NCBI GenBank assembly: GCA_964541305.1
Contig: CAZIPE010000005.1
Span: 3,752 to 67,751 of the forward strand
Source: CAZIPE01 sp964541305
GTDB lineage: Bacteria > Patescibacteriota > Saccharimonadia > Saccharimonadales > UBA7683
Direction: 5' to 3'
DNA: 64,000 nucleotides
Both the position numbers and the translations under genes were made by a program. Below, piece after piece: positions 49,973 to 58,540 of the stretch. Below the pieces are notes generated by a model, which saw only the letters and a program-made list of their open reading frames with translations, did not search any database and was not told the DNA's origin. The number at the start of each line of letters is the position of its first letter. Position 1 is the first letter of the stretch.

Positions 49973-50773
49973 CTAGCTCAGCAAGGCTCCACCGTCAACA
50001 ACTATTTGTGAACCGGTCATGTAGCTACTCATATCACTTGCTAAAAAGAGTGCGACCTTACCAATTTCATCGGGCTCACCCATGCGGTGCATCGGTATCC
50101 TTGCCAGAAAGGCGTCGGTTACTGCTTTCATATCAACCCCAGCTGGCATAGTGCTCGGGTCTTGCATGGAGCTAACGCCAGGTGTCGCAATACCGCCGGG
50201 CGCAATAGCGTTTACCCATATTTTATGCTCTGAAAGTTCAAGCGCAACGGTCTTAGTAAAGCCCCATATCCCATGCTTGCTGGCATCATAATGAGCCAAA
50301 CCAACCATAGAGGGGTGAAGAGCATCAATTGAAGTAATATTGATAATCTTTCCGCCGTTGCCTTGGATAATCATTTGATTAGACACCGCCTTTGTCATCA
50401 AGAAGACGCCTCGTAAGTTAACATCAATTACTTTCATAAAATCGTCCTCAATCATTGCACTAACTAGTTGATTGGGAAATATACCCGCATTATTAACCAA
50501 AATATCGATTGTATTAAATCGTGCCACAGTTTGCTCAACAAGCAATATTACTTGATCGCTATTTGAAACGTCAGTTATCATCGCTAGAGCGCTATTATTT
50601 CGTGCGCTATTGAGTTCTCGTGCCACTTTTTGTGCTTCCGCGTCATCAATGTCTGCAATCACTACATTTGCCCCCGCATCGTGTAGTCGCTTAGTGATGC
50701 CGAGGCCGATGCCCTTTGCTCCACCAGTTACTATGGCTGTTCTGTTGCTGAGATTAAGAAGCTGGTTTTCCAC
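49973..50773 (-). CDS. Short-chain dehydrogenase/reductase
   Basis: The 266-residue protein is a classical SDR. The cofactor loop TGGAKGIGLGI is at about 17-27, an NNAG motif (VNNAGIFPNQL) near 92, catalytic Ser in NITSIDALHPS and the YDASKHG pair (Tyr/Lys) near 161-167. An Asp follows strand two (VVIADIDD), suggesting NAD(H). The C-terminal SDMSSYMTGSQIVVDGG is typical. The substrate is unknown. Confidence 0.93.
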   Translation of the reverse strand: MENQLLNLSNRTAIVTGGAKGIGLGITKRLHDAGANVVIADIDDAEAQKVARELNSARNNSALAMITDVSNSDQVILLVEQTVARFNTIDILVNNAGIFPNQLVSAMIEDDFMKVIDVNLRGVFLMTKAVSNQMIIQGNGGKIINITSIDALHPSMVGLAHYDASKHGIWGFTKTVALELSEHKIWVNAIAPGGIATPGVSSMQDPSTMPAGVDMKAVTDAFLARIPMHRMGEPDEIGKVALFLASDMSSYMTGSQIVVDGGALLS

Positions 50774-50793
50774 AAGAATCCTTTCGTTATTTT

Positions 50794-51714
50794 CTAGGTG
50801 ACATAGTTTGATGGTGTAAAGTTCAGAAACTTGACGCTGGTTGGGGTGATCTTATAGACCACAAATGATCCTTCGACCAACTTTGAAACTGGTGCATGAT
50901 GCTTTGCATCTGCATACTGTCGCATACGGTTAATTGCGGTGAAGACAGCATTTTTTACTTCTTGGTTTGGTTCGCGTTCGGCTGTTCCTTGAAGTTGTAC
51001 TGTCTCTAGCTTAGACTCGTCATAGACAGTTAGCGCAATGTGATGGTTCTCGGTGATATTGTGCGCTTTGGTGGTGCCAGATTTTGTTAGTATATAGAGA
51101 AGATCCGTCTTAGCATCTATGACGTAGTATATGGCTGAACCTGATACGTTTGAATCACGGTCAACCGTCGAAAGTACCCCGAGCTCGTGAGCTCGTAAGA
51201 ATTTTTTTGCTGCGTCGTCAATTTCAACCTTCATAGTCTTTTTTTGATTCCTTTCTTCATCATCTGCTACCGGTGCATGTAGTGGCTCGATGGAGCCTGC
51301 ATCTCCATCGTGATGCGGGGAGCCTTCGAGCCTACTACTTTCAATGTATTCTTTAAATTTTTGCGCAGATTTTATAGTTGCATAATTGATGGTGTAGTTT
51401 CCCATTCGTGTAAATAGGGTAATCCCTGCGACTAAACCATTTTTCTGACTTTGACCTACGCCAGCCACCACTTCATAGCTGATTTCGTCACAGGTGGTGA
51501 ACATTGGTTTCTTGTCGACATAAAGAACTCGTCTGTCGGTGGCAACAAGCATTGCCGAGCCATTCTTCGAACGACCATACACCGCTGCCATAACGTGTTC
51601 GTTTTGGTGAATAACACTCGGTAAGTATCGCGCTTCTGCGCGCAAAATTCCGTGTCGAGTGAGACCGGCATCCAATAATTCTTTCTTGACTCTGTTGACA
51701 TGTGCTTTATTCAT
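50794..51714 (-). CDS. PH-like domain fused to a PNPOx-like flavin-binding domain
   Basis: The 306-residue protein has two parts. Residues ~30-130 resemble a bacterial PH domain (VYGRSKNGSAMLVATDRRVL, then SYEVVAGVGQSQKNG and MGNYTINYATIKSAQKFKEY). After an Asp/His-rich linker, residues ~172-306 resemble the pyridoxamine-phosphate-oxidase split barrel (LGVLSTVDRDSNVSGSAIYY, TKSGTTKAHNITENHHIALT). The fusion may localise a flavin or haem enzyme. ATG 51714 follows GTGGAGAT and is preferred over 51750. Confidence 0.75.
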   Translation of the reverse strand: MNKAHVNRVKKELLDAGLTRHGILRAEARYLPSVIHQNEHVMAAVYGRSKNGSAMLVATDRRVLYVDKKPMFTTCDEISYEVVAGVGQSQKNGLVAGITLFTRMGNYTINYATIKSAQKFKEYIESSRLEGSPHHDGDAGSIEPLHAPVADDEERNQKKTMKVEIDDAAKKFLRAHELGVLSTVDRDSNVSGSAIYYVIDAKTDLLYILTKSGTTKAHNITENHHIALTVYDESKLETVQLQGTAEREPNQEVKNAVFTAINRMRQYADAKHHAPVSKLVEGSFVVYKITPTSVKFLNFTPSNYVT

Positions 51715-51762
51715 CGTATCTCCACTTCTTATAATACTCCCACTCTTCAAATGAATGAAGTG

Positions 51763-52947
51763 TCATATGTCTTTCGACATAGTTTCACCCGACTTCCAAA
51801 TTGCAATTGCTTTTTTAAGCGGTTCAAAATTTCTGAATATCCACAAGTCTGCCTGGCGTCGGACGCGCCATCCACGAATACCAGAAAATACTTTATTACC
51901 TTTCTGAACGACTGCCCATTTTCCGCCTGCTGTTATGACGTAGAGTGGTCGACGAGGTCTATATTGACGTCTTGGCTTACCTTGCTGAGCGAGTATCAAG
52001 TTTCGTGCAACAAATTGGGCATCTTGAAGAGCCGTCTGAGCCATACCAGAATATTTTGTATCTGCGTTATCGCCTATGACATATATATCGCTATGGTTTT
52101 GAACTTGCAGGTATTCATCGACGACCACGCGACCTCCACGACCAAGCGTAAATATGTCAGGGTGAGCATTAAAGAAATCGGCGGGCTTTGAGCCAGCTGT
52201 CCAGACAAGCACGTCTGCATCAATATTACCCGTATTTACACAGAGATTACCTTTTTTACACGATGTAACCCGTATGTTGAGATGGACTTCAACGCCTAGT
52301 TTAATGAGTCGTTCTAATACTTTTTCGGATGCTTTCGAAGCGAGGCTTGGAAGTAGTCTATCAGCACCTTCAACCAACACAACATTCACCTTTGGCCTGG
52401 CGATGCGATGCTTTTTGGCAACGAGTTTTGCAAATGAGCCGATTTCACCAGCTATCTCAACTCCCGAAGCACCACCACCAACCACCGCAACTCGTACGGG
52501 TTTTCCTGGGTTTTGTACAAACGTATCAATCAACCTTCTTCTCAGTCGCATTGTGCCACTAATGGTATTCATAGTTTCGGTATGTTCTTGAAGCCCTTTT
52601 ATGCCGAAGTAGTTCACTTGATTACCGAGAGCCAAAATGACAGTATCGTAGGGGTAACTTGCGCCATCTAGGCTGACAAGTATCTTCTTTTTTTCGTCAA
52701 TAAAACCAATGCTATCAAGAACAAGTTCGACATTCTTCTTTCCTTCAAAAATTTGAGTCAGTGGGATGACTACTTCTCGGGGGGAGTGTCCTACGGCTGA
52801 ACGGTACAGTGCTCCATGATATTCAAAGTGAGTGTTGTCTGAAATAAGCTGTACGTCAAATCCCGGTTTATTGGCGAGCCGAAGTGCGGTTTTTACGCCA
52901 CCAAACCCACCACCAACTATCACCACCCTTGTTTTTACTTTAGTCAT
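51763..52947 (-). CDS. Type II NADH dehydrogenase-like flavoprotein
   Basis: The 394-residue protein has two Rossmann motifs: VVIVGGGFGGVKTAL near residues 6-20 for FAD and VAVVGGGASGVEIAGE near 158-173 for NAD(P)H, plus VLVWTAGSKP and YVIGDNADTKY. It is probably a membrane-associated NDH-2 oxidising NADH without proton pumping, via the basic C-terminal region (GIRGWRVRRQADLWIFRNF). Few other respiratory genes are present here. TGCTACTAT (-10 at 52956-52961, minus) lies eight bases before ATG 52947, a leaderless start. Confidence 0.88.
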   Translation of the reverse strand: MTKVKTRVVIVGGGFGGVKTALRLANKPGFDVQLISDNTHFEYHGALYRSAVGHSPREVVIPLTQIFEGKKNVELVLDSIGFIDEKKKILVSLDGASYPYDTVILALGNQVNYFGIKGLQEHTETMNTISGTMRLRRRLIDTFVQNPGKPVRVAVVGGGASGVEIAGEIGSFAKLVAKKHRIARPKVNVVLVEGADRLLPSLASKASEKVLERLIKLGVEVHLNIRVTSCKKGNLCVNTGNIDADVLVWTAGSKPADFFNAHPDIFTLGRGGRVVVDEYLQVQNHSDIYVIGDNADTKYSGMAQTALQDAQFVARNLILAQQGKPRRQYRPRRPLYVITAGGKWAVVQKGNKVFSGIRGWRVRRQADLWIFRNFEPLKKAIAIWKSGETMSKDI

Positions 52948-52973
52948 TAGCATTAATAGTAGCAACTTTAGTT

Positions 52974-53069
52974 CGTAGTGTGTAGTGGTTAGTTGGTAGT
53001 TGGGTAATGTCAGGGTGGGTTCTTGCTACTCACTATCCACTAATCACTGCTCACTAATTACTATATACT
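52974..53069. repeat. GTAGT/ACTAC-rich imperfect inverted repeat with edge promoter
   Basis: The left arm is built of GTAGTGTGTAGTGGTTAGTT units (52975-53009) and the right arm of CTACTCACTATCCACTAATC units (53027-53062). The arms are imperfect inverted copies with a short centre. The right edge runs into TATACT (53064-53069), six bases before the next start codon. No gene lies inside. Confidence 0.75.
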
Positions 53070-53075
53070 GGTTCT

Positions 53076-53873
53076 ATGGGACAAATTGGATACCGAGGAA
53101 TATACAACAAAAAAGCAGCGAAACCATTTCGGATTAGTCGCTCCAAGATAGAGTTATTTACTGAATGTCCACGTTGTTTTTGGCTGGAATGTGTCAAAGG
53201 CATTAAACGACCCGATACTCCTCCGTTTTTGATAAATTCTGCTGTTGATTTGCTCCTTAAAAAAGAGTTCGATGTCTACCGCGCGAAGCGTGAACAGCAT
53301 CCTTGGCAGAAAGAATTCAAGATTGATGCCAAACCATTCTCTCACGAAAAACTTGATGAATGGCGCGAAAACTTTGTAGGCGTCCAGTATCACCACGAGC
53401 CAACAAACCTCGTTATATTTGGGGCTGTCGATGATTTGTGGGAGACACCGAAAGGTGAGATTGCGGTGGTAGATTACAAAGCTACTGCCAAGACCAAAGA
53501 AATTAACGATCTTGATGCCCCGGGCGGTTGGCATGATGTCTATCGTCGGCAAATGGAGGTCTATCAATGGTTACTTCGTCAGCTCGATTTTAAGGTAAGT
53601 GATAGGGGGTACTTTGTTTACGCAAATGGTATTGCCACCCTTGACGGCTTCTTTAACAAGGTTGAGTTCAGAACAAACGTCTTTGGCTATACCGGAAGTG
53701 ATAGCTGGGTTGAGCCACGTATAAAACAGTTGAAAGAGGTGCTAAATCAAGACGACATGCCGGCTGTGGGAGCTCGATGCAAATACTGCCCCTACGTGAG
53801 AACGCGAACCGAACTTACACTTGAGCACATCAGAAATAATCAGAAGTCAAAAAAATCAAAGGTGTCATCCTGA
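53076..53873 (+). CDS. Cas4/RecB-like PD-(D/E)XK nuclease with Fe-S cysteines
   Basis: The 265-residue protein has FRISRSKIELFTECPRCFWL (Cys pair near residues 27-30), the nuclease motif II Asp in VIFGAVDDLW, motif III VVDYKAT (near 130) and QMEVYQWLL, and a C-terminal CKYCPYVR. The four Cys probably hold a 4Fe-4S cluster as in Cas4 and AddB-type nucleases. No cas genes or CRISPR array are nearby, so repair or a stand-alone role is likelier. TATACT ends six bases before the ATG. Confidence 0.88.
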   Translation: MGQIGYRGIYNKKAAKPFRISRSKIELFTECPRCFWLECVKGIKRPDTPPFLINSAVDLLLKKEFDVYRAKREQHPWQKEFKIDAKPFSHEKLDEWRENFVGVQYHHEPTNLVIFGAVDDLWETPKGEIAVVDYKATAKTKEINDLDAPGGWHDVYRRQMEVYQWLLRQLDFKVSDRGYFVYANGIATLDGFFNKVEFRTNVFGYTGSDSWVEPRIKQLKEVLNQDDMPAVGARCKYCPYVRTRTELTLEHIRNNQKSKKSKVSS

Positions 53874-53887
53874 ATTTAGTTCAGGAT
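53867..53887 (+). repeat. Palindrome ATCCTGAA-TTTAG-TTCAGGAT over a stop codon
   Basis: A perfect 8-bp stem with a 5-base loop contains the TGA stop of the nuclease gene. GGTTTTT follows shortly. Similar TCATCCTGAA palindromes are dispersed repeats in other bacteria; a weak terminator is the alternative. Confidence 0.6.
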
Positions 53888-53901
53888 CCAGGTTTTTCGC
53901 A

Positions 53902-54576
53902 ATGAATCTACGATTTATCAAGAAGCATCATGAAGTAGGCACCATTTACTCTTTCTTTTTTGAAAGTATTGAACAAATTGAATGGATCGCTGGTCAGTAC
54001 CTCAATCTTACTATGCCAGATGTTGCGCCGGTGTATAGCGACAGGATTTTTACTATTGCTTCAGCACCACACGAAAATCACCTCATGATAACTACTTGGA
54101 TATCCGAAAGCCCCTTCAAGAAACGACTTATGGAATTGAAGCCGGGCGAAGAGGTTGTGGCCGATCAGCTCGGGGGAGATTTTTACTGGGAAAACGACGG
54201 TCGAGACAAGTTATACCTGGCAGGTGGCATAGGCATCACCCCTTTTCGTAGTATTCTCCTTGATCGTGTACACAATCAATTACCTAATAAGGCGACTTTA
54301 TTATGGTCGGGCAAAAAAGATGGCCGACCTTACGTGAATGAAATAAATAAGTTATCACGTGTTGACTCTAGTCTAACGATTTACGACTTTGTGGATGAGC
54401 GTATAAATGTTCAAAAGGTACAAGCTGCCGTGCCAGACTTTAACAGGCGCACCATTTACCTTGCTGGATCTCAAAAGTTTGTCGATGGTTTGGGCGAAGC
54501 CCTCATGGCCACAGGAATTCCGCGAACACAGCTAAAATACGATTGGTTCGATGGCTACACAGAAGACATCGAATAA
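53902..54576 (+). CDS. Ferredoxin-NADP reductase-type FAD oxidoreductase
   Basis: The 224-residue protein has an FAD barrel with DRIFTIASAPHENHL (RxYSxxS-like) near residues 47-61 and the NAD(P) domain LYLAGGIGITPFRSIL near 113-128, ending in YDWFDGYTEDIE. There is no 2Fe-2S domain, so it would pass electrons to a separate partner. ATG 53902 is chosen because the longer frame starts inside the nuclease gene and would translate the palindrome. Confidence 0.85.
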   Translation: MNLRFIKKHHEVGTIYSFFFESIEQIEWIAGQYLNLTMPDVAPVYSDRIFTIASAPHENHLMITTWISESPFKKRLMELKPGEEVVADQLGGDFYWENDGRDKLYLAGGIGITPFRSILLDRVHNQLPNKATLLWSGKKDGRPYVNEINKLSRVDSSLTIYDFVDERINVQKVQAAVPDFNRRTIYLAGSQKFVDGLGEALMATGIPRTQLKYDWFDGYTEDIE

Positions 54577-54642
54577 ATCTCTTGTGCTTGCGTAAAACTG
54601 TAGCTTACACGATAATCAGGGATTATTACAAAGGAGTTTGCA

Positions 54643-55194
54643 ATGGCTGAACGGGGTATCGTATTTGACCAGATTGACGAGTTAATGAGAATGAAGACTG
54701 ACTTAACTGAACCTACAATGCTCGAACTACGAGGTTGTAATCTGGCGAACCCCAGACAGAGGATAGAATCCATATCGAGAAGTAATCCGAACAATATGGA
54801 AAAAATGGTAAGTAGTGGTGGCGGTAATTCACCTGTCTACATACTTGAAAGGGACAGGTTGCGGACATATACTGCCAAGCATGTTGTAGGTCACCACCTG
54901 AGAGACCCAGATCACAAATTACCGATGATAAGTATATATCCGTTTGGTGTAGCTGGGTTGACTAGTGATAAAAGACCAATTTTTCAACACCCCGAAACCA
55001 CAACTATGAAATCCATAGTTCTAGAAGACCAGAACTATAATTCGGGCGCCTGGCTTCAGCGCCCAATTGAGCCGTTATTCAATATTGATCAAGACGGAAC
55101 AGTTCTGGCTAGAATAGCGGATTGCCCTACTCCAGGCGAGCTACAACTTCTTAATGATATTCTAGATCGCTTCGAGCAAGCTAACCAAAGCTGA
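54643..55194 (+). CDS. Hypothetical protein, unknown
   Basis: The 183-residue soluble protein has a helical start (FDQIDELMRMKTDLTEPTML) and a mixed body. Notable is YTAKHVVGHHLRDPDHKL, with clustered His that could bind metal. No family is recognised. AAGGAG precedes the ATG. It stands between the FAD oxidoreductase and rmuC, both with separate starts. Confidence 0.55.
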   Translation: MAERGIVFDQIDELMRMKTDLTEPTMLELRGCNLANPRQRIESISRSNPNNMEKMVSSGGGNSPVYILERDRLRTYTAKHVVGHHLRDPDHKLPMISIYPFGVAGLTSDKRPIFQHPETTTMKSIVLEDQNYNSGAWLQRPIEPLFNIDQDGTVLARIADCPTPGELQLLNDILDRFEQANQS

Positions 55195-55226
55195 TTAATA
55201 ACGAGAATTTGCGTATAATAGACAGT

Positions 55227-56312
55227 ATGGAAGTGCTTCTGATTATTTTGTTGGGGCTGGTGATTGTGGGCTTTGGCTCAATAATATTTTTGTTGAATAA
55301 GAAACTAGCCAGTCAAACAAACGATCAGGCGACTAGTTTGCTTAAGACCGACCTGGATAACCTTAATAAGGGTGTAGGTGAATTAAAAGAATCTCTGCAG
55401 GAGAATATTAATCAGAAGTTGGCGGCCAATCAGGCGCAGATGACGGAGAATATTCAGAAACAGTTTTCGCAGAGTGCCAAAATTATAGCTGATGTTACTC
55501 AGCGATTGACTAAATTAGATGAAACTAATAAGCGAGTAGTCGATGTGGCGGATGAACTTAAGACATTGCAGAATGTGCTTCAAAATCCAAAGCAACGGGG
55601 TGTGGTGGGTGAATACTATCTGCAGTCAGTTCTAGAAAACGTTATGCCTCCCGGCAAGTTTCAGATGCAATACAAGTTTGAAGACGGTGAAACGGTAGAT
55701 GCGGCCATCTTTTTGCAGGACAAAAAGATACTACCGATTGACTCAAAATTTAGCCTCGAGAATTACAATCGTTTGATTGAAGAAGCAGACCAGAAGACAA
55801 AAAATGAGATTGTGAAAAAGTTTAAGATGGATCTAAAAAACAGAATTGATGAAACAAGTAAGTATATTCGACCTAGTGAGGACACAATGGATTTTGCATT
55901 CATGTTTATTCCCTCAGAATCACTGTACTACGACCTGCTGATAAATAAGGTTGGTACTACTGCCACAAATTCCCGTGACCTAATAGAATACGCCTTCCAG
56001 GAGAAGAAAGTCATAATTGTGAGTCCCACAAGCTTCATGGCATACCTTCAGACGGTCCTACAGGGCCTCAGATCGCTTCAGATTGAAGAGCAGGCTAAAG
56101 AGATTCAGAAGCGCGTCGGTGAGCTTGGGCGACATATTGGAAGCTACGAGACCTTCATGCAAAAACTGGGTAATTCGTTAGGTACGACTGTTGGGCACTA
56201 CAACAACGCACACAAAGAGCTGAAAAAGATTGATAAAGATGTGGTGAAAATTGCCGACTCAAGTCCTGCAGTAGAGCCACTACTCATCGATAAGCCCTCA
56301 ACTGATGAATAA
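55227..56312 (+). CDS. rmuC: DNA recombination protein RmuC
   Basis: The 361-residue protein has an N-terminal membrane helix (about 2-23), a coiled coil (about 30-125) and the RmuC nuclease-like domain: NPKQRGVVGEYYLQSVLENV, VDAAIFLQDKKILPIDSKFS, FMFIPSESLYYDLL and VIIVSPTSFMAYLQTV. It limits rearrangements at inverted repeats in other bacteria. ATG 55227 has TATAAT (55214-55219) seven bases upstream, a leaderless start; the in-frame TTG 55209 lies before the -10 box. It overlaps the next gene by eight bases. Confidence 0.95.
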   Translation: MEVLLIILLGLVIVGFGSIIFLLNKKLASQTNDQATSLLKTDLDNLNKGVGELKESLQENINQKLAANQAQMTENIQKQFSQSAKIIADVTQRLTKLDETNKRVVDVADELKTLQNVLQNPKQRGVVGEYYLQSVLENVMPPGKFQMQYKFEDGETVDAAIFLQDKKILPIDSKFSLENYNRLIEEADQKTKNEIVKKFKMDLKNRIDETSKYIRPSEDTMDFAFMFIPSESLYYDLLINKVGTTATNSRDLIEYAFQEKKVIIVSPTSFMAYLQTVLQGLRSLQIEEQAKEIQKRVGELGRHIGSYETFMQKLGNSLGTTVGHYNNAHKELKKIDKDVVKIADSSPAVEPLLIDKPSTDE

Positions 56313-56829
56313 AGTCGTGGTCATCGGTTGCCCGGGTTCTGGCAAGACCTACTTTTCTAAACGACTGTCAGAGATTACTGGTTTACCGTTAATCCACCTA
56401 GATAGGTTGTATCACGATAAACGCTTACCGACTGAAGCGCACAAAAAACGACCAATATGGTTAAATGAGGTTTCGAAACTTGTAAAAGGCGAGAAGTGGG
56501 TGATAGATGGTAATTACAAAAGTACTTTCGACATACGTCTTTCAGCGGCCGACATAGTAATTATCTTCAACTATCCTCGATATCTTGTACTCTACCGCTT
56601 ACTAAAACGTAGGATTATGTATCATAATACGTTAAGAGCAGACATGCCAATCGGTTGGCAAGAAAAAATTGATCGGACATTTTTTAAATTTGTCTGGAAC
56701 TTCAAAGAAGACGATTACCCTAACATGAAAGCTAAAGTATCCGAATACAGTAAAGGCAGGGAGGTGATACTCTTTAATAGTCCCGTGGAGACTGAAAGGT
56801 TTCTTAATTCAATGCAAGTAATGAAATGA
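56305..56829 (+). CDS. P-loop nucleoside/adenylate-kinase-like protein (FlaR/topology-modulation type)
   Basis: The 174-residue protein has an N-terminal Walker A (VVIGCPGSGKTYFSKRLSEI, residues 4-23) followed by TGLPLIHLDRLYHD, WVIDGNYKSTFDIRLSAAD and RYLVLYRLLKRR. This matches small AAA/adenylate-kinase-like proteins annotated as DNA topology modulation protein. A phosphotransfer to a small substrate is likely, but the target is unknown. It is coupled to rmuC and followed by a terminator. Confidence 0.85.
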   Translation: MNKVVVIGCPGSGKTYFSKRLSEITGLPLIHLDRLYHDKRLPTEAHKKRPIWLNEVSKLVKGEKWVIDGNYKSTFDIRLSAADIVIIFNYPRYLVLYRLLKRRIMYHNTLRADMPIGWQEKIDRTFFKFVWNFKEDDYPNMKAKVSEYSKGREVILFNSPVETERFLNSMQVMK

Positions 56830-56854
56830 AAACAGGCCGAGAGGCCTGTTTTCT
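56827..56854. terminator. Bidirectional hairpin terminator
   Basis: AACAGGCC-GAGA-GGCCTGTT with A-run before and T-run after serves both the kinase-like gene (plus) and the aquaporin gene (minus). Confidence 0.85.
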
Positions 56855-56915
56855 AGAGCGGTCAGTTTGTCTCAATTACTATATCATATGAGCGATAGTA
56901 AAGACAAGCTTTTTG

Positions 56916-57758
56916 TTACTTCTTTGTTTTCTTCTTAACTTCTTTTTTGCCTTTTTTGAAGACAGCGGTTACTTTTGCTTTGACACCTTTTTTCTCAAAA
57001 GGATTCACGCCCGCGGCAACCATGTACAGATTCATACCGATGGCACCTCCAAGGAGTGCTCCAAGGGTTGTTTCTAGGGTGAATCGACTCGCTGGAGCTT
57101 CGGTGGCAGGGGGCGTTGCTTGGCCAGAAAGTGATTGCAGTTGACTTTGCTGTTCTTCTTTTTCAGTTAGTGCCAGGGCAATTGCAGGGTTTAGTACCAC
57201 ACCATCAACCTTCGTAGCTCGTGGAACAGATTTGTCATCTGCTGATTGAGTTGACGAAGATTGTGCCGCAAGTGAAAGCAGACCTCCCCCAACAAACAAA
57301 CCAGTCATCAACGCAAAACCGATGCCGATTGATTTAGCAGCATCCGCTAATTTCCTATCGACTGCAGCAGCGATGGCAAAGGTGAAGATGGCTGCGCCAA
57401 TTACCTCTGCAATAACAAGTTTAGTATCAAAACTGCCAAAACTTGCTAGCGAAAGCCCATAATCACTTCCCTTAAAGAACTGCACAACAAGTAGCGCAAT
57501 GAGTGCACCAGCAACTTGCATAGCCCAGTAAAAAGGAACTTTTACACCTTCAATTTTTCGTACTGACCACAAACCAAATGTTACCGCAGGGTTAAGGTGG
57601 GCTCCAGATATGGCGCCAAGTCCCAATACGAGTACAACGAGCGCAAACCCGACCACAAGTGGTTGACCAATACTTAGCGCAACGAGCGCCAGTGTGAACG
57701 TACCGAGGAGTTCACCCAACAGTGCAGTAGGTTGCAAGCTTAAATTTTTTAACTTCAT
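56916..57758 (-). CDS. Aquaporin/MIP family channel with atypical second NPA region
   Basis: The 280-residue protein has six membrane helices and the half-helix motif SGAHLNPAVT (NPA at 56-58). The second motif is VVLNPAIALAL (190-192), without the arginine that normally follows (NPAR) and that forms the selectivity filter. Hydrophilic inserts lie on both sides of it (SSSTQSADDKSVPRATK and TEKEEQQSQLQSLSGQATPP), and the C-terminus is a Lys-rich tail. Water, glycerol or another small solute could pass. AAGGAGGA gives a strong start. Confidence 0.88.
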   Translation of the reverse strand: MKLKNLSLQPTALLGELLGTFTLALVALSIGQPLVVGFALVVLVLGLGAISGAHLNPAVTFGLWSVRKIEGVKVPFYWAMQVAGALIALLVVQFFKGSDYGLSLASFGSFDTKLVIAEVIGAAIFTFAIAAAVDRKLADAAKSIGIGFALMTGLFVGGGLLSLAAQSSSTQSADDKSVPRATKVDGVVLNPAIALALTEKEEQQSQLQSLSGQATPPATEAPASRFTLETTLGALLGGAIGMNLYMVAAGVNPFEKKGVKAKVTAVFKKGKKEVKKKTKK

Positions 57759-58035
57759 AAAACAGTATCCTCCTTAATTTGTAATACACCTAGATATACC
57801 GTAAATGTCCGTACGGTGCAAGTGGCTTACGCTATAAAGAAGGAGTATAGTAGCTAGTGGAGTCCCTTGTGGCCATCCAAATAAGCCGAGTTATACGCTC
57901 GGCTTCATGAATACTTAAGCGAATCACAAATAACAATAATACAAACAACAAATAAATCTCAAATTACAATATCCAATTGTCAGTACACTATGATCCCGTT
58001 TGATGATTTGGCGCTTGTAGATTGTTTGTTCTTAC
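57759..58035. other. Intergenic region with a hairpin
   Basis: No gene is visible. It contains a perfect hairpin AAGCCGAG-TTATACG-CTCGGCTT (57883-57905) without a T-run and an AT-rich low-complexity stretch (about 57920-57985). It separates two minus-strand genes, so it holds the promoter of the aquaporin gene and the end of the Fur-family transcript. Confidence 0.4.
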
Positions 58036-58437
58036 TCACGAGCAAGAAGCGCAGTAACCCGTAATCTCGAGGTCGTGGCGGATGGGGCGGAAGCCGTTGC
58101 TTGAAGCGGTTTGTTCTATAGCGTATTCAATTTCCGGTGTGTGAACATCAATCACCGAGCCACAGCGCATGCAGCTGAGGTGGTGGTGATGTTCTTGAAA
58201 ACTATCACCAAGTTCAACGCGGTATTTGAAGCCGGTATATACCTTCTTGGCAATTCCTAGGTCAACAAACAACTGAATTGTTCTATATACGGTTGCCCTA
58301 TCTACATTTGGCAGGGAAGCGACAAGGTGATTCATGCTAGCAGGTTGATGCGCGACAAGTGAAGAAAATACACCCATCCGTGTTTTTGTGGCACTAAAAC
58401 CTTGATCTTTGAGTAAACTTTTTACTTCTTGTTCCAT
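58036..58437 (-). CDS. Fur family metalloregulator (probable Zur)
   Basis: The 133-residue repressor has a winged helix (SLPNVDRATVYRTIQLFVDL, near residues 46-65) and the metal domain HHHHLSCMRCGSVIDVH with a Cys pair, then TGYCASCS with a second pair for structural zinc. The divergent neighbour is a ZIP metal transporter, which favours Zur (zinc) over Fur. ATG 58437 follows AAAGGAT; an upstream ATG at 58467 lacks a site. Confidence 0.9.
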   Translation of the reverse strand: MEQEVKSLLKDQGFSATKTRMGVFSSLVAHQPASMNHLVASLPNVDRATVYRTIQLFVDLGIAKKVYTGFKYRVELGDSFQEHHHHLSCMRCGSVIDVHTPEIEYAIEQTASSNGFRPIRHDLEITGYCASCS

Positions 58438-58469
58438 TTTTGTATCCTTTTTAGGCAAAAAGTGCATCT

Positions 58470-58526
58470 ATTTGCGACACTTTTGCAATAATATTAGATT
58501 AGCACTAAGATATCCATATGTCTAAT
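58470..58526. promoter_or_regulatory. Divergent control region with dyads, putative Zur/Fur operator
   Basis: The 73-base gap between regulator and ZIP gene is AT-rich and holds two dyads: TTGC-GACACTTTT-GCAA (about 58475-58491) and AGATAT-CC-ATATGTCT (about 58509-58524). Either could bind the regulator. This is inference from position and symmetry. Confidence 0.45.
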
Positions 58527-58540
58527 AAAGGAAGATATCT

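Noticed and set aside
52974..53062. CRISPR array or tRNA remnant
   Set aside because: The units are short, imperfect and inverted rather than regularly spaced direct repeats with unique spacers, and no cloverleaf can be drawn.
53076..53873. CRISPR-associated Cas4
   Set aside because: The domain is Cas4-like, but there is no cas1, cas2 or repeat-spacer array in the window.
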